Assembly (NCBI GenBank): GCA_002709665.1
Contig: PAQK01000084.1
Location: forward strand, 1-44,697
From: Gemmatimonadota bacterium
GTDB taxonomy: Bacteria; Latescibacterota; UBA2968; GCA-2709665
Length of the DNA: 44,697 nucleotides
Reading direction: 5' to 3'
Shown here piece by piece: positions 22,201-28,189 of the stretch. A model generated the notes under the pieces. The model saw nothing but the letters and a program-made list of their open reading frames with translations, made no database searches and had not been told where the DNA came from. The translations under genes and the position numbers were made by a program. The stretch's first letter is position 1. Every line of letters starts with the position of its first letter.

Positions 22201-22902
22201 ACCCGTGGCCAGGGCGATATTCAACTCTATTCGCTGGACAACATTCTGCTCGGCCAGAGCCGGATCATGACCACCTTTGGTGGCGATATCCTGGCCTGGT
22301 CGGCGGAGGGCGATATCAACGCCGGTCGGGGTTCCAAGACCACCGTGATCTATACCCCGCCGCGCCGTGAATACGATAACTGGGGCAACGTCAGCCTGGC
22401 ACCGGTGGTGCCCAGCAGTGGCGCCGGTATCGCGACCCTCAACCCGATTGCCGAGGTGCCGCCAGGCGATATCGACCTGCTGGCGCCGCTGGGTACCATC
22501 GATGCCGGTGAGGCAGGGATTCGGGTATCGGGCAACGTGAATATCGCTGCGTTGCAAGTAATCAACGCAGCCAATATTCAGGTGCAGGGCGAGTCCAGCG
22601 GTATTCCGGTGGTGGCTTCGGTCAATACCGGTGCGCTGACAGCTGCCAGTGCCGCTGCTTCCAGCGCGGTGCAGGCGGTGGACGATGTGGTACGGCAGAG
22701 CACCACCCAGCGCAGAGCATCTGTATTCAGCGCCCGGGTACTCAGCTTCGGTGAGGAGCGTATGGAGCGGGGCAATGACGAAGCGAGCCTGAGTCCTGCA
22801 CAGCAACCTGACGAACTGGTGCGGGTGTTGGGGGCCGGTGAGCTGGATGAACAGGCTCTTAATATGCTTACCGCAGAAGAGCGCGCCAGATTGCTTATGT
22901 AA
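10291..22902 (+). CDS. pdtA: Giant two-partner-secretion exoprotein, filamentous haemagglutinin family (PdtA-like)
   Basis: At 4203 residues this is a TpsA exoprotein. It has a long basic signal peptide (about residues 1-36, ending GSAQA). A haemagglutinin-type TPS secretion domain follows at about 115-300, with GKVHVGIEQTADKAILNWETF and the conserved NANGVIFTG near residue 220. The body is a very long series of Gly/Ala/Asn/Asp-rich beta-helix repeats (GDITL, GNLVIRAGGDLDIYGS, AGRDIL). The C-terminus (about 3950-4110) looks like the DUF3739 domain of this family. A 39-residue duplication with paired cysteines lies at 3022-3099. The cognate transporter PdtB is encoded at 31638, now separated by the defence block. 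AAAAGGAAC at 10273-10281 precedes the ATG. The P. aeruginosa PdtA, of similar size, is a phosphate-depletion-regulated virulence exoprotein. Large open frames on the opposite strand are shadows. Confidence 0.95.
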   Translation: MRLRHPKFSPQTSTRLRLKPLASAIALLMVAGSAQAAPAAFSAGWMAAKGAAQQQGGTMPGAGGGMQLPGTPPPLAQQAKVNQQLQHSLTNMNNTVAAIAAQQAAQAAGRSAALARPQTIPDGLGEGGLQIDGSIPFEQAWHNAKGPVQTEQGGKVHVGIEQTADKAILNWETFNVGRNTTVEFQQQADWAVLNRVNDPNARPSQIQGQIKADGTVMIANANGVIFTGSSQVNVRNLATAAANITDQQFTDNGLYGTNNAATFTAAGGNVVVEQGAQITTAQPESSTTGGGYVLLLGKGVDNAGSITTANGQTLLAGGDSFIIRKGQGTDGNQASTTRGNEVTATGTGTVTNSGLIQAATGDITLTGNIVTQAGVVLASTSVHNRGTVHLNATGVDANVTLAEGAATAILLEDTDATALDGQRDGLQAPAVDNLPDQNIVPGDKYRRDQSLVEINSAGTVDFQADSITLATGGQVAVEAAGRTLVRDGATIDVSGATGVKVAMENNTVKVNIQGNEQRDSSVNRDSGNLNSTDVWIDTRELVFVPAGTNGYESDRWYTAGGLLEVGGYLGTAGHSVGEWMAQGGTVSFTGNDLVTQQNSQINLSGGTLDVQSGTIKQTWLKGADGRLYELSRAPGDLLYTGVYQGYEDRSERWGQTDYYYNPLLAPRERAELGYTVGRDAGKLIIGTANAVLEGQLVGDTYQGERQTEAAQAGLDGYHQSQNAVARGAQLIVGTYTPYYVKDSGTLQYALGANANTVKNVILGTAHESIANALELDTALPEDRQGTLYLDNDQLNGFELGALKVAATEGISVDSALQVAPAGDITLYGTDVAVNADLTAHAGNIHVGNALTQVTTNGMQSVVLNGNQSVGSVQVAEGVTLDASGLWSNLSLDPASTSNLPYLDGGNIAVQATGDITLTQGSLMDVSSGAALHADDNVQGGQGGDLLLASLSSLNTSAPTGSLMLDGELRGQGVEGGGSLSLQVNKVLISDTATQSPEVGTLLLDGGFFDKGFSNYEVVGKQGVAVAEGTEVNVSMPVLHLTEQARGLATGGSSTTALQSWMPPLHLDDPANNRITQRAGASLALQAGTTQSSASDMAAVGVYIGKDAVLNVDSGQSIDLRSIGQLTVDGTLNAWAGRIELSSVNVPGTVSEAVEGAGHGRSIWIGEDAVLDVAGRAITGLGAGGQRYGQAHNGGSITIGGEFDHATGEATASNLFVVVREGALLDASGASAVLDLPGQGTTPVASHAGSISLASSSGLYLDGTLQANAGGEGAAGGSLTVALDTPFYRTNSAGERVRQVRELVLNQTKGESELAAGSTAAEVADGLIYGHARVGVDQIEAGGFDSLTLASDGLLSFDGDTSLSIGQSLNLYARVLALTDNAPETSKVELAAPYMRLAGYGGSTGRDFYIHPTVQGGSLGNVSSQELAGSLRMNASQLLEIRDVLSVGVGGVSEGLSAPLDRRGFDEIELLSGGDMRFLLETGSAGTQIYVPGDLTLAAAQIYPGTGAVAAIHAGWQGQANSYDPDRRLVISRTTDNLPTMPYSVFGSLTLGASVIDQGGVLRAPLGAINIGYTAANQLTHAINLLPGSNTSVSAGGLVMPYGGTVDGQTWQYDGETVALYAAGGTQGDNVNAARELQVGMTLLGEAVDIQQDAVVDLSGGGELLGASFISGRGGSTDARFHPLVQNDANGFSLPGLATNPVYAIVPGVQSLGASGGEAGASDPILGQQVTIGAGVPGLAAGTYTLMPSTYALLPGAFRVEVNGLAGQGAVTPAQAMRNGSWTASGTLSVAGAGIRDSLASQLILTPADVLRSYSQYNEMSYADFVHADAARRGIPRGMLEADAKTLELSLRQNAEGASFNFDGTVSGEAAEGGFGSTLSVVVPNNNRIELLADDGQAAEGYISLYASDLSAMDVNRLVIGGRPVVLYGQGGNYVDFGTAINSPAAAIVLRSGAELTAPEVMLVSQQSHSNPSAIEIEQGASINTLDQGAAAYDSDDGFIYQAGNKSVLAVSNGRLQWLAPERDQYVGPGSILVGTCTVGGCTGETQLYSEGSIAFATDNTFELDDAVRYGTRHLTLAVGSFNIGSAEALAAASTRDALTPGLTLNQQLIERLLQGDTSTGAPALETLELVAGDALNFFDSVTLSTLDDQGQSLLDNLLLTTPAIYGYGDASDVALIQTSNLIWNGSAERPGAVAANGAGTGSGSLTIDAERIEFGYGPFSQPSGVDDLGRLALGFANVNLNASERITANNKGSLAVYQSQGAYVPGEGVSYSGGNLNILTPLLTGTAGSVNHITAGGAVTVTAPEGATVAAVDSEALGAKLAITGHSLLLDTAVVLPSGKLVLTAENDLTLAAGAQIDMAGRSIEFHDDEDATQYSWGGDVTLQSHTGDIHQAAGSSIDLSAEYNQGGRLSAIALNDNAGLVDLQGQILGSASGYYEAGGTWVPYAAGGVDIRAQQLGGSGSPSDQFAALNQRLNDGEVLGMRHFQLKQGDLAIGDELKASDVSVSVDGGHLTVAGTIDASGERVGSIRLAGKQGLTLAGNALLDAHGEMLRLDSYGKIIDSPNRAVVELSSGDGQLLLADGARIDLRHGTADARVQTNPSLHDNRDRGTLELNAPRLGGATAGDIDIDASGSLNIQGARSIAVNAVQRYDDAAYGSDEAASGRPYQIIDQAYLDAKHADSEAFINAALSNDQLLSNKLAGLNNTTYADAFRLRPGVEIVSATADGDMIVSGDLDLSGHRYASLNPHTPHTSVIGSGEVGNLVIRAGGDLDIYGSINDGFAPPPETPDDNGWVLTPGYIAYGGDVVVPGPGVTLAAGTEFAAGKTLNYDLPIGATQFAAGTQLPVDGVLDAPLTLPADTVLHAPIFDAAGELLYAAGTILDSAVTLPANTRLGAGTLLTGNTRLQTMLWPKGAALPSTLILASNLALPRGALIPSETLVMLPEGAISMPLRPANGDRQGKNWAVAAMLPEGSQSWSMRAVAGADTEAADSRLTRKEAAGSMILADTHYSHLRETGGGGVWYWATGNWYMPAGTPVEDWALDPGYNICEQEPGQCVQVSWLWAEGNWYMPPNTPVDDWALDPGYNICEQEPGQCINIGGSGEVIALHPVTQAFSVLRTGTGDLDLIAGGDLNMQSLYGVYTAGTSTAALADGQAADFNQPRAKASDGSYLGTSGGSDEDINAGYEKLVEGGVNSTYAAWYPAGGGNLLLRTGGDLTGDILADHRLSGADRHLRGQSTSANLSNWLWRQGTGDTHRVEPLSTSWWVNFGTYIPGGAKVNGSHSMGGVQSVPELVGFTGFGTLGGGNLSVEVAGDAGLLVKRGGATALDPNAAPRSQGLVLAVGSTGRVTADGELLLTGGGDMDVRIGGDLNPGLAARADVFNLDLNGVLANLRGNLQMQTGNLGGIALTYGSTGVYNDAKETRAYDPFRTTLGSASGGPVLLLGDAVANLQTRGDLVMSGTGDPGRVATPASSAFTLSNGTSYTSGGYSWFSLWTDNTAINLLSAGGNLTPSTQLGDIGTTSARTPNAEHNYSTTDGRFVYPSQLGAVAANGSVYMGTSAIFGDGSYNDTFSLLLAPSANGSLQILAGDSIYAGGYAVNQSGASLAAIPTPFNPGFTGMNANEQIIVSNHHAESLRPTFTMFPLFAFGSNTTVGTEWGSSTPARFYAGQDIVGLRTGEILQFTGGTRLGQTWYESAGPVWMMAGQDIVSSGTALGQPTAIHSVIGTGNSTGNLFVHNDPNDVSIVSAGRDILYSSFNVAGPGTLEITAGRNILMEDRAAVTSLGPLVPGDSRSGAGIVMQAGYGAQGADYLGFAKRYLDPANLADPELALAEQEGKVARTYEAELAEWLGERYGFEGDAEQALAVYAGLSAEQQRIFARDVYFAELRAAGREYNEVDGLRQGSYLRGRNAIAALFPTHDVAGNEIAYGGDILMYGGAGVHTNVGGDIQMLTPGGQQVFGVEGEAPPGTAGVITRGQGDIQLYSLDNILLGQSRIMTTFGGDILAWSAEGDINAGRGSKTTVIYTPPRREYDNWGNVSLAPVVPSSGAGIATLNPIAEVPPGDIDLLAPLGTIDAGEAGIRVSGNVNIAALQVINAANIQVQGESSGIPVVASVNTGALTAASAAASSAVQAVDDVVRQSTTQRRASVFSARVLSFGEERMERGNDEASLSPAQQPDELVRVLGAGELDEQALNMLTAEERARLLM
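19354..19587 (+). repeat. Tandem 117-bp duplication inside pdtA with CX6C pairs
   Basis: Two direct copies of 117 bases (19354-19470 and 19471-19587) encode 39-residue units. Each reads W-A-x-G-NWYMP, then DWALDPGYNICEQEPGQC. Each has two cysteines seven residues apart (Cys3047/3054 and Cys3086/3093), suggesting small disulfide loops. Cysteines are otherwise rare in the protein; another close pair is in GTCTVGGC near residue 2035. The copies differ at many third positions, so the duplication is not recent, but ALDPGYNIC is coded almost identically. The units interrupt the regular beta-helix pattern. Confidence 0.85.
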
Positions 22903-22927
22903 CCGTGATTGCACAGGAGGGTGAAGC

Positions 22928-23566
22928 ATGTGTCGCAAGGGGCGTTGTGATAGCGTGGGAATGCAGGAACTGGGGCAGAACCTGGCTAAGGTGATTGAGG
23001 CGGCACAGAAGCGACCGGTTGCTGTATGCCGCTACGGTCGGCCCTGGGCTTATATCGTCTCCCAGGATGAATGGCTGCTCGCACTGAAGGATATATGCAG
23101 CTATCTGCAACCCAACCACATCCTGGTGCAGACCAGGCCGGAAGTGGATGCCATCCTCTCGGATCAGGCCGAGATGCTTGCAACGCTGGCCACGGAACGG
23201 GGACTGAAGCTCCCCACCGATCGCCTGATACGCGCGCTCCTGCTGCAACTGCTGTATTCGATTCCTAATGAATTTCAGTTGCATGAACAGCTGAACTACA
23301 ACCTGTTGTTTCGTTGGTTTACAGGGCTCTCTCTACAAGACCCGATTTGCTCTCTTGAGCTTTTTCGGCGGGAAGTGTCGGCTCTGCTTGCCTGTCGGGA
23401 AGCCCCTTTGTTGATCAAGCGAATCATCAGTGAGGCCTTCTCTGACCAACTGCTTCAGGTGCCGGCATTCGCCATGAACTACTCCATGTTGCATCGCTGG
23501 TTGGATGGAGATATCGGCCACCTCCTCGAACAACCTGATCTGAATCCAGATGCTGTCGGACAGTAA
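22928..23566 (+). CDS. phdA: PhdA-like protein: Phd antitoxin domain plus transposase-type DUF772 domain
   Basis: A 212-residue cytoplasmic protein. Residues about 11-50 (MQELGQNLAKVIEAAQKRPVAV, then YGRPWAYIVSQDEW) match the Phd/YefM antitoxin fold, which binds DNA and usually a toxin. Residues about 100-165 (LLLQLLYSIPNEFQLHEQL, NYNLLFRWFTGLSLQDPIC) match the N-terminal DUF772 domain of IS5/IS1182-type transposases, including the NYNLLFRWF core. No transposase catalytic domain follows, and no toxin gene is adjacent. AGGAGG at 22915-22920 precedes the ATG. The gene sits 25 bases after pdtA, as PA0691 (phdA) does in P. aeruginosa, where PhdA affects prophage-linked lysis and DNA release in biofilms. 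The role here is inferred from position. Confidence 0.75.
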   Translation: MCRKGRCDSVGMQELGQNLAKVIEAAQKRPVAVCRYGRPWAYIVSQDEWLLALKDICSYLQPNHILVQTRPEVDAILSDQAEMLATLATERGLKLPTDRLIRALLLQLLYSIPNEFQLHEQLNYNLLFRWFTGLSLQDPICSLELFRREVSALLACREAPLLIKRIISEAFSDQLLQVPAFAMNYSMLHRWLDGDIGHLLEQPDLNPDAVGQ

Positions 23567-23577
23567 AGGGATCGTTA

Positions 23578-23735
23578 TGAAATGGTATGCATGGCGCTGC
23601 TGGCGCCTGGCCAATGCCCCCAGGAAGGCGGGCTACGCAGAGATTACCGACCGGTCTGGGCGCTGGATACGGGTGTTTGCAGGTTTTTTCGTGTTGGTTG
23701 AACGGAGGCGTGTGGGGGGAGAAGTGGTGCGGTGA
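23578..23735 (+). CDS. Possible small protein after phdA
   Basis: An open frame of 52 codons from ATG 23578 begins MKWYAWRCWRLANAPRKAG and ends in an Arg-rich tail, with AAAGGGAT just upstream as a weak ribosome site. It lies 11 bases after the phdA stop. It is rich in Trp and Arg and has no recognised domain. It may be a real small protein or the non-coding leader of the next gene. Confidence 0.25.
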
Positions 23736-23772
23736 AGGGAGCAATACAGTCATGCTACAAGGAGTGCAGGTT

Positions 23773-24783
23773 ATGCCGTTTCTAATTTTACCTTGGGGGG
23801 ATATTGCACCCCAATATCATCAAGGTACGATTCTGCTGGGCAATGGTGCGAGTATGGCTGTTTCATCCAGCCTCGATTACGGCTCTCTGTTGCAACACGC
23901 TAATAGAGCAGGCTTGCTGGCGGATGACGCGAATCAGCTGTTCGATTTCTTCCATACCTGTGATTTCGAGCTGATTCTCAGGCTGGTCTGGCAGGCATCC
24001 AACATCAACAGATCTCTTCAGGTGGCAGATACGCGTACCTATGACGCATACGTGAATGTGCGTGAGTGTCTGATTCAGGCTGTACGCGATGTTCACCCTG
24101 AATATGATGAAATTCGCGATCAGCTGCCTGGCATGTATCAGTTCCTCAAGGGGTTCGATACGGTTTTATCGTTGAACTACGACCTGTTGGTCTACTGGAC
24201 GATGACCTATGGGCTTGATGTTCGAGACGAGCATCTTTTCAAAGATTGTTTCCTCAGGAATGCCTCCTTTGACGATAACTGGTGGCGCTTCCGGGAAACC
24301 TACCGCGAGCGGACCAACACGCTTGTTTTCTACCCTCATGGCAGCCTGGCCCTGTGTCGAAATGCAGTGGAGCAGGAACTCAAGATTCACAGTGAGGGCG
24401 AGGCGCTGTTGGATGCCATTCTGGCGGAATGGCGCAGGGAACGAGTGGTACCGCTGTTCGTCAGCGAGGGGACGATGCCGCAGAAGGTAGCGTCCATTCA
24501 GAACAGCTACTATCTGTCGACTGTTTACCGTGAAGTGCTTGCATCACAGCGAACCACATTGACGATATTCGGCTGGGGCATGGGTGAGCATGACACGCAT
24601 CTACTGAAGCGGATGTGTAATAGCGGGATTCGTCGAGTAGCTGTGTCTGTTTATCGTAATGATCAGGCCTACTGCCACCATGCCCTGCAGACCCTTCAGC
24701 AGGAGTTAGGGGATATCCAGGTGGATTTCTTTGATGCGGAAAGCGAGGGGTGTTGGGTGAATGCTGTGCCGGTTGTGGTTTAA
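23773..24783 (+). CDS. DUF4917 family protein, SIR2-like
   Basis: A 336-residue protein. The start at 23773 is chosen because AAGGAG lies at 23759-23764; the frame is open further upstream without support. Conserved features include ILLGNGASMAV (GNGAS at residues 23-27), SYGSLL-like DYGSLL, FDTVLSLNYDLLVYW (NYD at 135-137), FYPHGSLAL, VPLFVSEG, YYLSTVYREVL and FGWGMGEHDTHLLKRM (Asp274). This order (GxG-x-S, then NYD, then Gly-rich xxD) resembles SIR2/SIR2-like Rossmann proteins, several of which are NAD-consuming defence effectors. DUF4917 is the family I recognise; the SIR2 relation and a defence role are inference. It is the first gene of the block separating phdA from pdtB. Confidence 0.7.
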   Translation: MPFLILPWGDIAPQYHQGTILLGNGASMAVSSSLDYGSLLQHANRAGLLADDANQLFDFFHTCDFELILRLVWQASNINRSLQVADTRTYDAYVNVRECLIQAVRDVHPEYDEIRDQLPGMYQFLKGFDTVLSLNYDLLVYWTMTYGLDVRDEHLFKDCFLRNASFDDNWWRFRETYRERTNTLVFYPHGSLALCRNAVEQELKIHSEGEALLDAILAEWRRERVVPLFVSEGTMPQKVASIQNSYYLSTVYREVLASQRTTLTIFGWGMGEHDTHLLKRMCNSGIRRVAVSVYRNDQAYCHHALQTLQQELGDIQVDFFDAESEGCWVNAVPVVV

Positions 24784-24968
24784 ATATGGGTGTCACCCCA
24801 GCAGTAGTTTCAACTAGGCGGGTGAGCAGGCAACGGTCGTGTTGTGTGCCGACGGCGCAAGCAAGGCACGCATTTTCTTATTATCTATTTGAGTTGTCGG
24901 TGTCTTTAGACCAGTATCGGGTGAACCACATCGCATACGAGCGCTTGATTCCCTGATTGAAAGATAAT

Positions 24969-25805
24969 ATGCCGCACATTCTTGTTACAGACATGGTCGT
25001 ACACGCATTTGCCCAGTTGGTAGACGACTCGGGTAATAACGGAATCTATCGAGAGCCATCACATTCGGACATCGAATTTCAGATCAATGCGTCTGGACTG
25101 AGGACCTTTGATCCCAAGCAACAGGGGCAGGTAATCGGGAAGTCCAAGCGGGTCAGAGCTGTGCTGTACGAGGCAATGACGGCCAACCCCACCGCCGCAT
25201 CGCAGTTTGCGATGGGGCTCTTGGGGAAGATTCGTGCGTGCGGCGGCTTCCGTACGGCGGCGCCAAACTTCGTTGGCACCGAGGCGATTGTGAACGCCAA
25301 GTCTGCCTGCGACAGCGTCGGCTTTCTCCTTGCAGACGACGGGACACTTATCCCGAAAGTGCTTACAGCGCTTCGTGGTCCAGAGTTGACCGATGCATTG
25401 TTGGCCTACGCGCAGCGCGCCCAGCAAGGGGCCGAGGATGCAGCTCTTGTGGCTGGAACCGGCAAGGATCTGCTTGAGGCCACTGCTGCCCATGTGCTTA
25501 TGACAATAAGAGGAGACTATCCCGCAGGTGCCAACTTTCAGGCTTTATTGGGCATGGCTTTCATTGCGCTGGATCTTGCGGTGCCTGAGATACCCGAAGT
25601 TAAGGGCGAGTCGCCTGTCCGCGCGATGGAGCGGGGGTTGTTCGCTACTGCGCTCGGTGTGAACCGCGTTCGGAACAAGCAGGGGACTGGTCACGGGCGG
25701 CCATGGCTTCCTACGCTGACAAATGCTGAGGCCAAGGCAGCAATTGAGTCTATTGGCACCGTCGCCAGCTACTTGCTAGCAAAGTTGGCGACCCATGAAA
25801 GGTAG
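24969..25805 (+). CDS. Abortive-infection family protein with Abi_C domain
   Basis: A 278-residue protein counted from ATG 24969; an in-frame TTG at 24957 is also possible, and neither has a strong ribosome site. The C-terminal half has the Abi_C pattern: LLEATAAHVL, a middle hydrophobic helix, then GVNRVRNKQGTGHGRPW and a final helix AKAAIESIGTVASYLLAKL. R235 to H242 fits the Rx4-6H signature of HEPN RNases. This suggests, but does not show, an RNase that halts growth on phage infection. The N-terminal part is not recognised. The next gene starts 14 bases later and is probably co-transcribed. Confidence 0.68.
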   Translation: MPHILVTDMVVHAFAQLVDDSGNNGIYREPSHSDIEFQINASGLRTFDPKQQGQVIGKSKRVRAVLYEAMTANPTAASQFAMGLLGKIRACGGFRTAAPNFVGTEAIVNAKSACDSVGFLLADDGTLIPKVLTALRGPELTDALLAYAQRAQQGAEDAALVAGTGKDLLEATAAHVLMTIRGDYPAGANFQALLGMAFIALDLAVPEIPEVKGESPVRAMERGLFATALGVNRVRNKQGTGHGRPWLPTLTNAEAKAAIESIGTVASYLLAKLATHER

Positions 25806-25819
25806 TCTTGTCTTAGGCT

Positions 25820-26800
25820 ATGATTGATCTGCTTCCCATCCTGGTTCAAGCCACTGCGACAACGCGATTGCAGTTGAAACAGTGGTTTTCTCGTTATCCA
25901 GCTGGCATGCCATGGTCAGTGGTCTCGGACTACTGCATTGGCGACGTCCACAAAGGAAACGACGTCTTCAGCTTTGTAATTGTCGCTCCACACGACACGA
26001 CTGAGAACATCTGCGAGTACATAGCCGGTGCGGCGCCCAAAGACTTGAAGAACACAAACAAGGTTCCGCTCGGCCTGGTCCAGTACCTGGCCTGCGAGGT
26101 GCCTGTGACGTTCAGCGTCTCGTTCGTCATGAGGCGGGATGCTGCATTGCTGCGCAACTATCTGAGCGTCGAGGCTATGAGCGCTCTGGTCGCCGGAGCT
26201 ATATCCTTTCTGGATGACCGTCTTTCTCTTTATCAGGATGCGCGTGACATTGACTATCACCAGAGCGCTATCAAAAGGCTGAGTGCCTTCAAGCGAGATC
26301 TGAGCCACAAGAATGTAAATGCGAAATTAGCCAGGCAAATTCATCTGGTGGCTGCGATGGTGGCGACCCTTTGCAACATGCTCAACCAAGCGGTGAGTGC
26401 TAGGGCAATCCGTTGGATTTCTGACCGAGATGCGCTTTTTGAGCGGCATGATGCAGTGGTGTCCGATTTAGCATACGTGTACTACCTGACCCAAGCGATC
26501 GAACTCACCACACCTGAGCAGAGGGAGACCCAAAACATTGGATCATCTTTAGCCACTCTTCGCTTTGAGATTCCTGAGAAAACCGGCAAACACCGCTTCG
26601 ATGAGCTGATCAGGCTCCCGGACTACCTCGCCGGCACGCTGGCCGACCTGGACAGCGAGACCATGGCAGTATCCAAGGAAAAGTTCGACGTCGTTTTGCA
26701 CAGCGTTTTCGTCAACTCAGAAAACAACTGGCTGATACAGTTACAGTCAACAGACGAACGCATTACTGCGCGCTCGGCCCTGTTCCGAGGCTGGAACTAG
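25820..26800 (+). CDS. Hypothetical protein, probable partner of the Abi_C gene
   Basis: A 326-residue soluble protein that I do not recognise. It begins MIDLLPILVQATATTRLQ, has no signal peptide or clear membrane segment, and contains a mixed alpha/beta N-terminal half (DVFSFVIVAPHDT near residues 48-60) followed by a helical region rich in charged residues. The gap to the upstream Abi_C gene is 14 bases on the same strand, which points to one transcript. A function in phage defence is suggested only by that neighbour. No catalytic motif stands out. Confidence 0.6.
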   Translation: MIDLLPILVQATATTRLQLKQWFSRYPAGMPWSVVSDYCIGDVHKGNDVFSFVIVAPHDTTENICEYIAGAAPKDLKNTNKVPLGLVQYLACEVPVTFSVSFVMRRDAALLRNYLSVEAMSALVAGAISFLDDRLSLYQDARDIDYHQSAIKRLSAFKRDLSHKNVNAKLARQIHLVAAMVATLCNMLNQAVSARAIRWISDRDALFERHDAVVSDLAYVYYLTQAIELTTPEQRETQNIGSSLATLRFEIPEKTGKHRFDELIRLPDYLAGTLADLDSETMAVSKEKFDVVLHSVFVNSENNWLIQLQSTDERITARSALFRGWN

Positions 26801-26837
26801 CAGTAACAACAGAAAGCCTCAAAAGGATCTTGATGTC

Positions 26838-26909
26838 ATGGACGTCTACTTCTTCCTCAAACAGCGCACCGACCTTATTAGTCACTTCTACGACGCTGCC
26901 TCTTTTTAA
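26838..26909 (+). pseudogene. Truncated third gene of the Abi module (N-terminal remnant)
   Basis: From ATG 26838 the frame reads MDVYFFLKQRTDLISHFY, then DAASF and TAA at 26907-26909. The start is well formed: AAGGA at 26823-26827 lies upstream, and the peptide resembles the beginning of a conserved hypothetical protein that starts with a V-x-FFLKQRT-x-FI-x-xFYD pattern, recalled but not checked. After about 23 residues the frame ends and AT-rich, palindrome-containing DNA begins. It looks like the surviving 5' end of a gene lost at a module junction. Confidence 0.42.
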
Positions 26910-27121
26910 GTTAGCCGGCATCCTAGGGTACCATCATCAGAACTGTAGACAAGCAGGGTCATCTGCTTGTTCATTTTAAATTTAAATGCGCCATAATTAT
27001 GGTTATTTGCCGCAGCGCTTTCCTGCGGCGGCGGTTTGGTTTGAGATGCTCGAGACATTAGCGGTTGGCGTCCCTATCTCCAAGCACATAGGCAATGGCA
27101 TGATGGAGCAAGCCGAGGCGT
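26910..27121. other. Palindrome-rich junction between the Abi and darTG modules
   Basis: About 210 bases with no convincing gene. They contain a hairpin ACAAGCAG/CTGCTTGT (26949-26970, six-base loop), a TTTAAATTTAAA palindrome (26975-26986) and a perfect CCATAATTATGG palindrome (26991-27002). The hairpin is followed by TCATTTT, so it may act as a weak terminator for the two converging gene sets. An open frame at 26986-27186 (66 codons) is not recognised and runs into darG on the other strand; I do not call it. Confidence 0.4.
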
Positions 27122-28189
27122 TTACAATGCGATCGTTTTCAGGCGTTCTATCGCAATTTGTAGACTCTTATCATCGAACAAGGTGAGTTTTCGATCGGCC
27201 CACTGTTTTCCTGCTGGCCAGCGTGTCATGCCTGCTCTAATAGACTCTACGGTAAATTCACAGCCGCCATTTACTAACAGCCAGTCGACCGTAGACAGCA
27301 GTTCCAAGCCGTAGGGTGACTCAAAACCATTGATGATCTCGCTTGCCTTTTCCATCGCTGGCAAATAGTCCTTCCCTTCACTGTTAAGAAAGGCTTCCAC
27401 ATATTCTTTTTTGGAGTCATCAAATGCGATAACGTCCAGCGGGTTGCAGTCTGGAATCCGCTTTTCAGCTTTTAGGTAGCTACCATCCAGCGCGTTCAGC
27501 AGGTGGTCAAGATTGTTCGCGTATGGGCCATAATAATTGGCTTCGAAGTGGAGCTTCAATTCATTTCTAAGCCCTTTCGACTCAATAACGCGCTGTAAAA
27601 ACCAAGCCAGCTTCTGGATTTCCAGCATGCTGCATTCCATCCCCATGACCCAATAGCGCTGAACGAGCCCCGCTATCATCGCTCGAGCAGGCGTCAGTTT
27701 TTTTACGCCACTTTTCTTTTGAACGTTCTGATAGGTAGACGTGGGCTCATAAACTAGAATTTCAACGTCATCCAAGCCAGCCAGGGCTTGCTCTATTACT
27801 GGTTTTACGTCTTGCCAGTTCAGGCCGCCATTTCCAGATCCAAGTGGCGGTATGGCGATTGATCTTATCTGCTTTTTTATAATGATATTGCGCAAATCTA
27901 TTAGACCGCTTTCAATCCATTCTATCCTTGATGGGGAACGCCAATGCTGCTTGGTTGGGAAGTTAATAATCCACTTTGGCCCCATTAACTCGCCAGTGTC
28001 CGTTACAAACATCTTTCCCGTTACTACCTCGCCTCGCTTACATGCAGAGGCATAGGCGGCCATATTTTCAGGAAAACGCTCCTTGAACATGAGGGCAATG
28101 CCTTTTCCCATGACGCCAACGGTATTCACGGTATTCACCAGGGCGTCGGTTTCAGCTTCCAACAAGTTGCCTTTCGTAAAGTGAATCAT
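27122..28189 (-). CDS. darG: DarG antitoxin, macrodomain DNA ADP-ribosylglycohydrolase
   Basis: A 355-residue protein. The start is the ATG at 28189, which overlaps the darT stop as ATGA; a longer frame upstream has no ribosome site. Residues 1 to about 155 form a macrodomain: [19 protein letters not shown] (Asn19, Asn22), [16 protein letters not shown], and [13 protein letters not shown]. DarG macrodomains remove ADP-ribose from DNA. The C-terminal half (from [18 protein letters not shown] through LQKLAW-like IQKLAWFLQ and YYGPYANNL) matches the DarG domain that binds and blocks DarT. Both halves are complete, so this should be a working antitoxin. Confidence 0.93.
   Translation of the reverse strand: MIHFTKGNLLEAETDALVNTVNTVGVMGKGIALMFKERFPENMAAYASACKRGEVVTGKMFVTDTGELMGPKWIINFPTKQHWRSPSRIEWIESGLIDLRNIIIKKQIRSIAIPPLGSGNGGLNWQDVKPVIEQALAGLDDVEILVYEPTSTYQNVQKKSGVKKLTPARAMIAGLVQRYWVMGMECSMLEIQKLAWFLQRVIESKGLRNELKLHFEANYYGPYANNLDHLLNALDGSYLKAEKRIPDCNPLDVIAFDDSKKEYVEAFLNSEGKDYLPAMEKASEIINGFESPYGLELLSTVDWLLVNGGCEFTVESIRAGMTRWPAGKQWADRKLTLFDDKSLQIAIERLKTIAL

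Noticed and set aside
24784-24968. Possible small gene between the DUF4917 and Abi_C genes
   Set aside because: The open frame at 24750-24956 begins inside the DUF4917 gene and has no family resemblance. I see only a short spacer likely to carry a promoter.
26986-27186. 66-codon plus-strand frame beside the palindromes
   Set aside because: No ribosome site, no motif, and its 3' third is antisense to the conserved end of darG.
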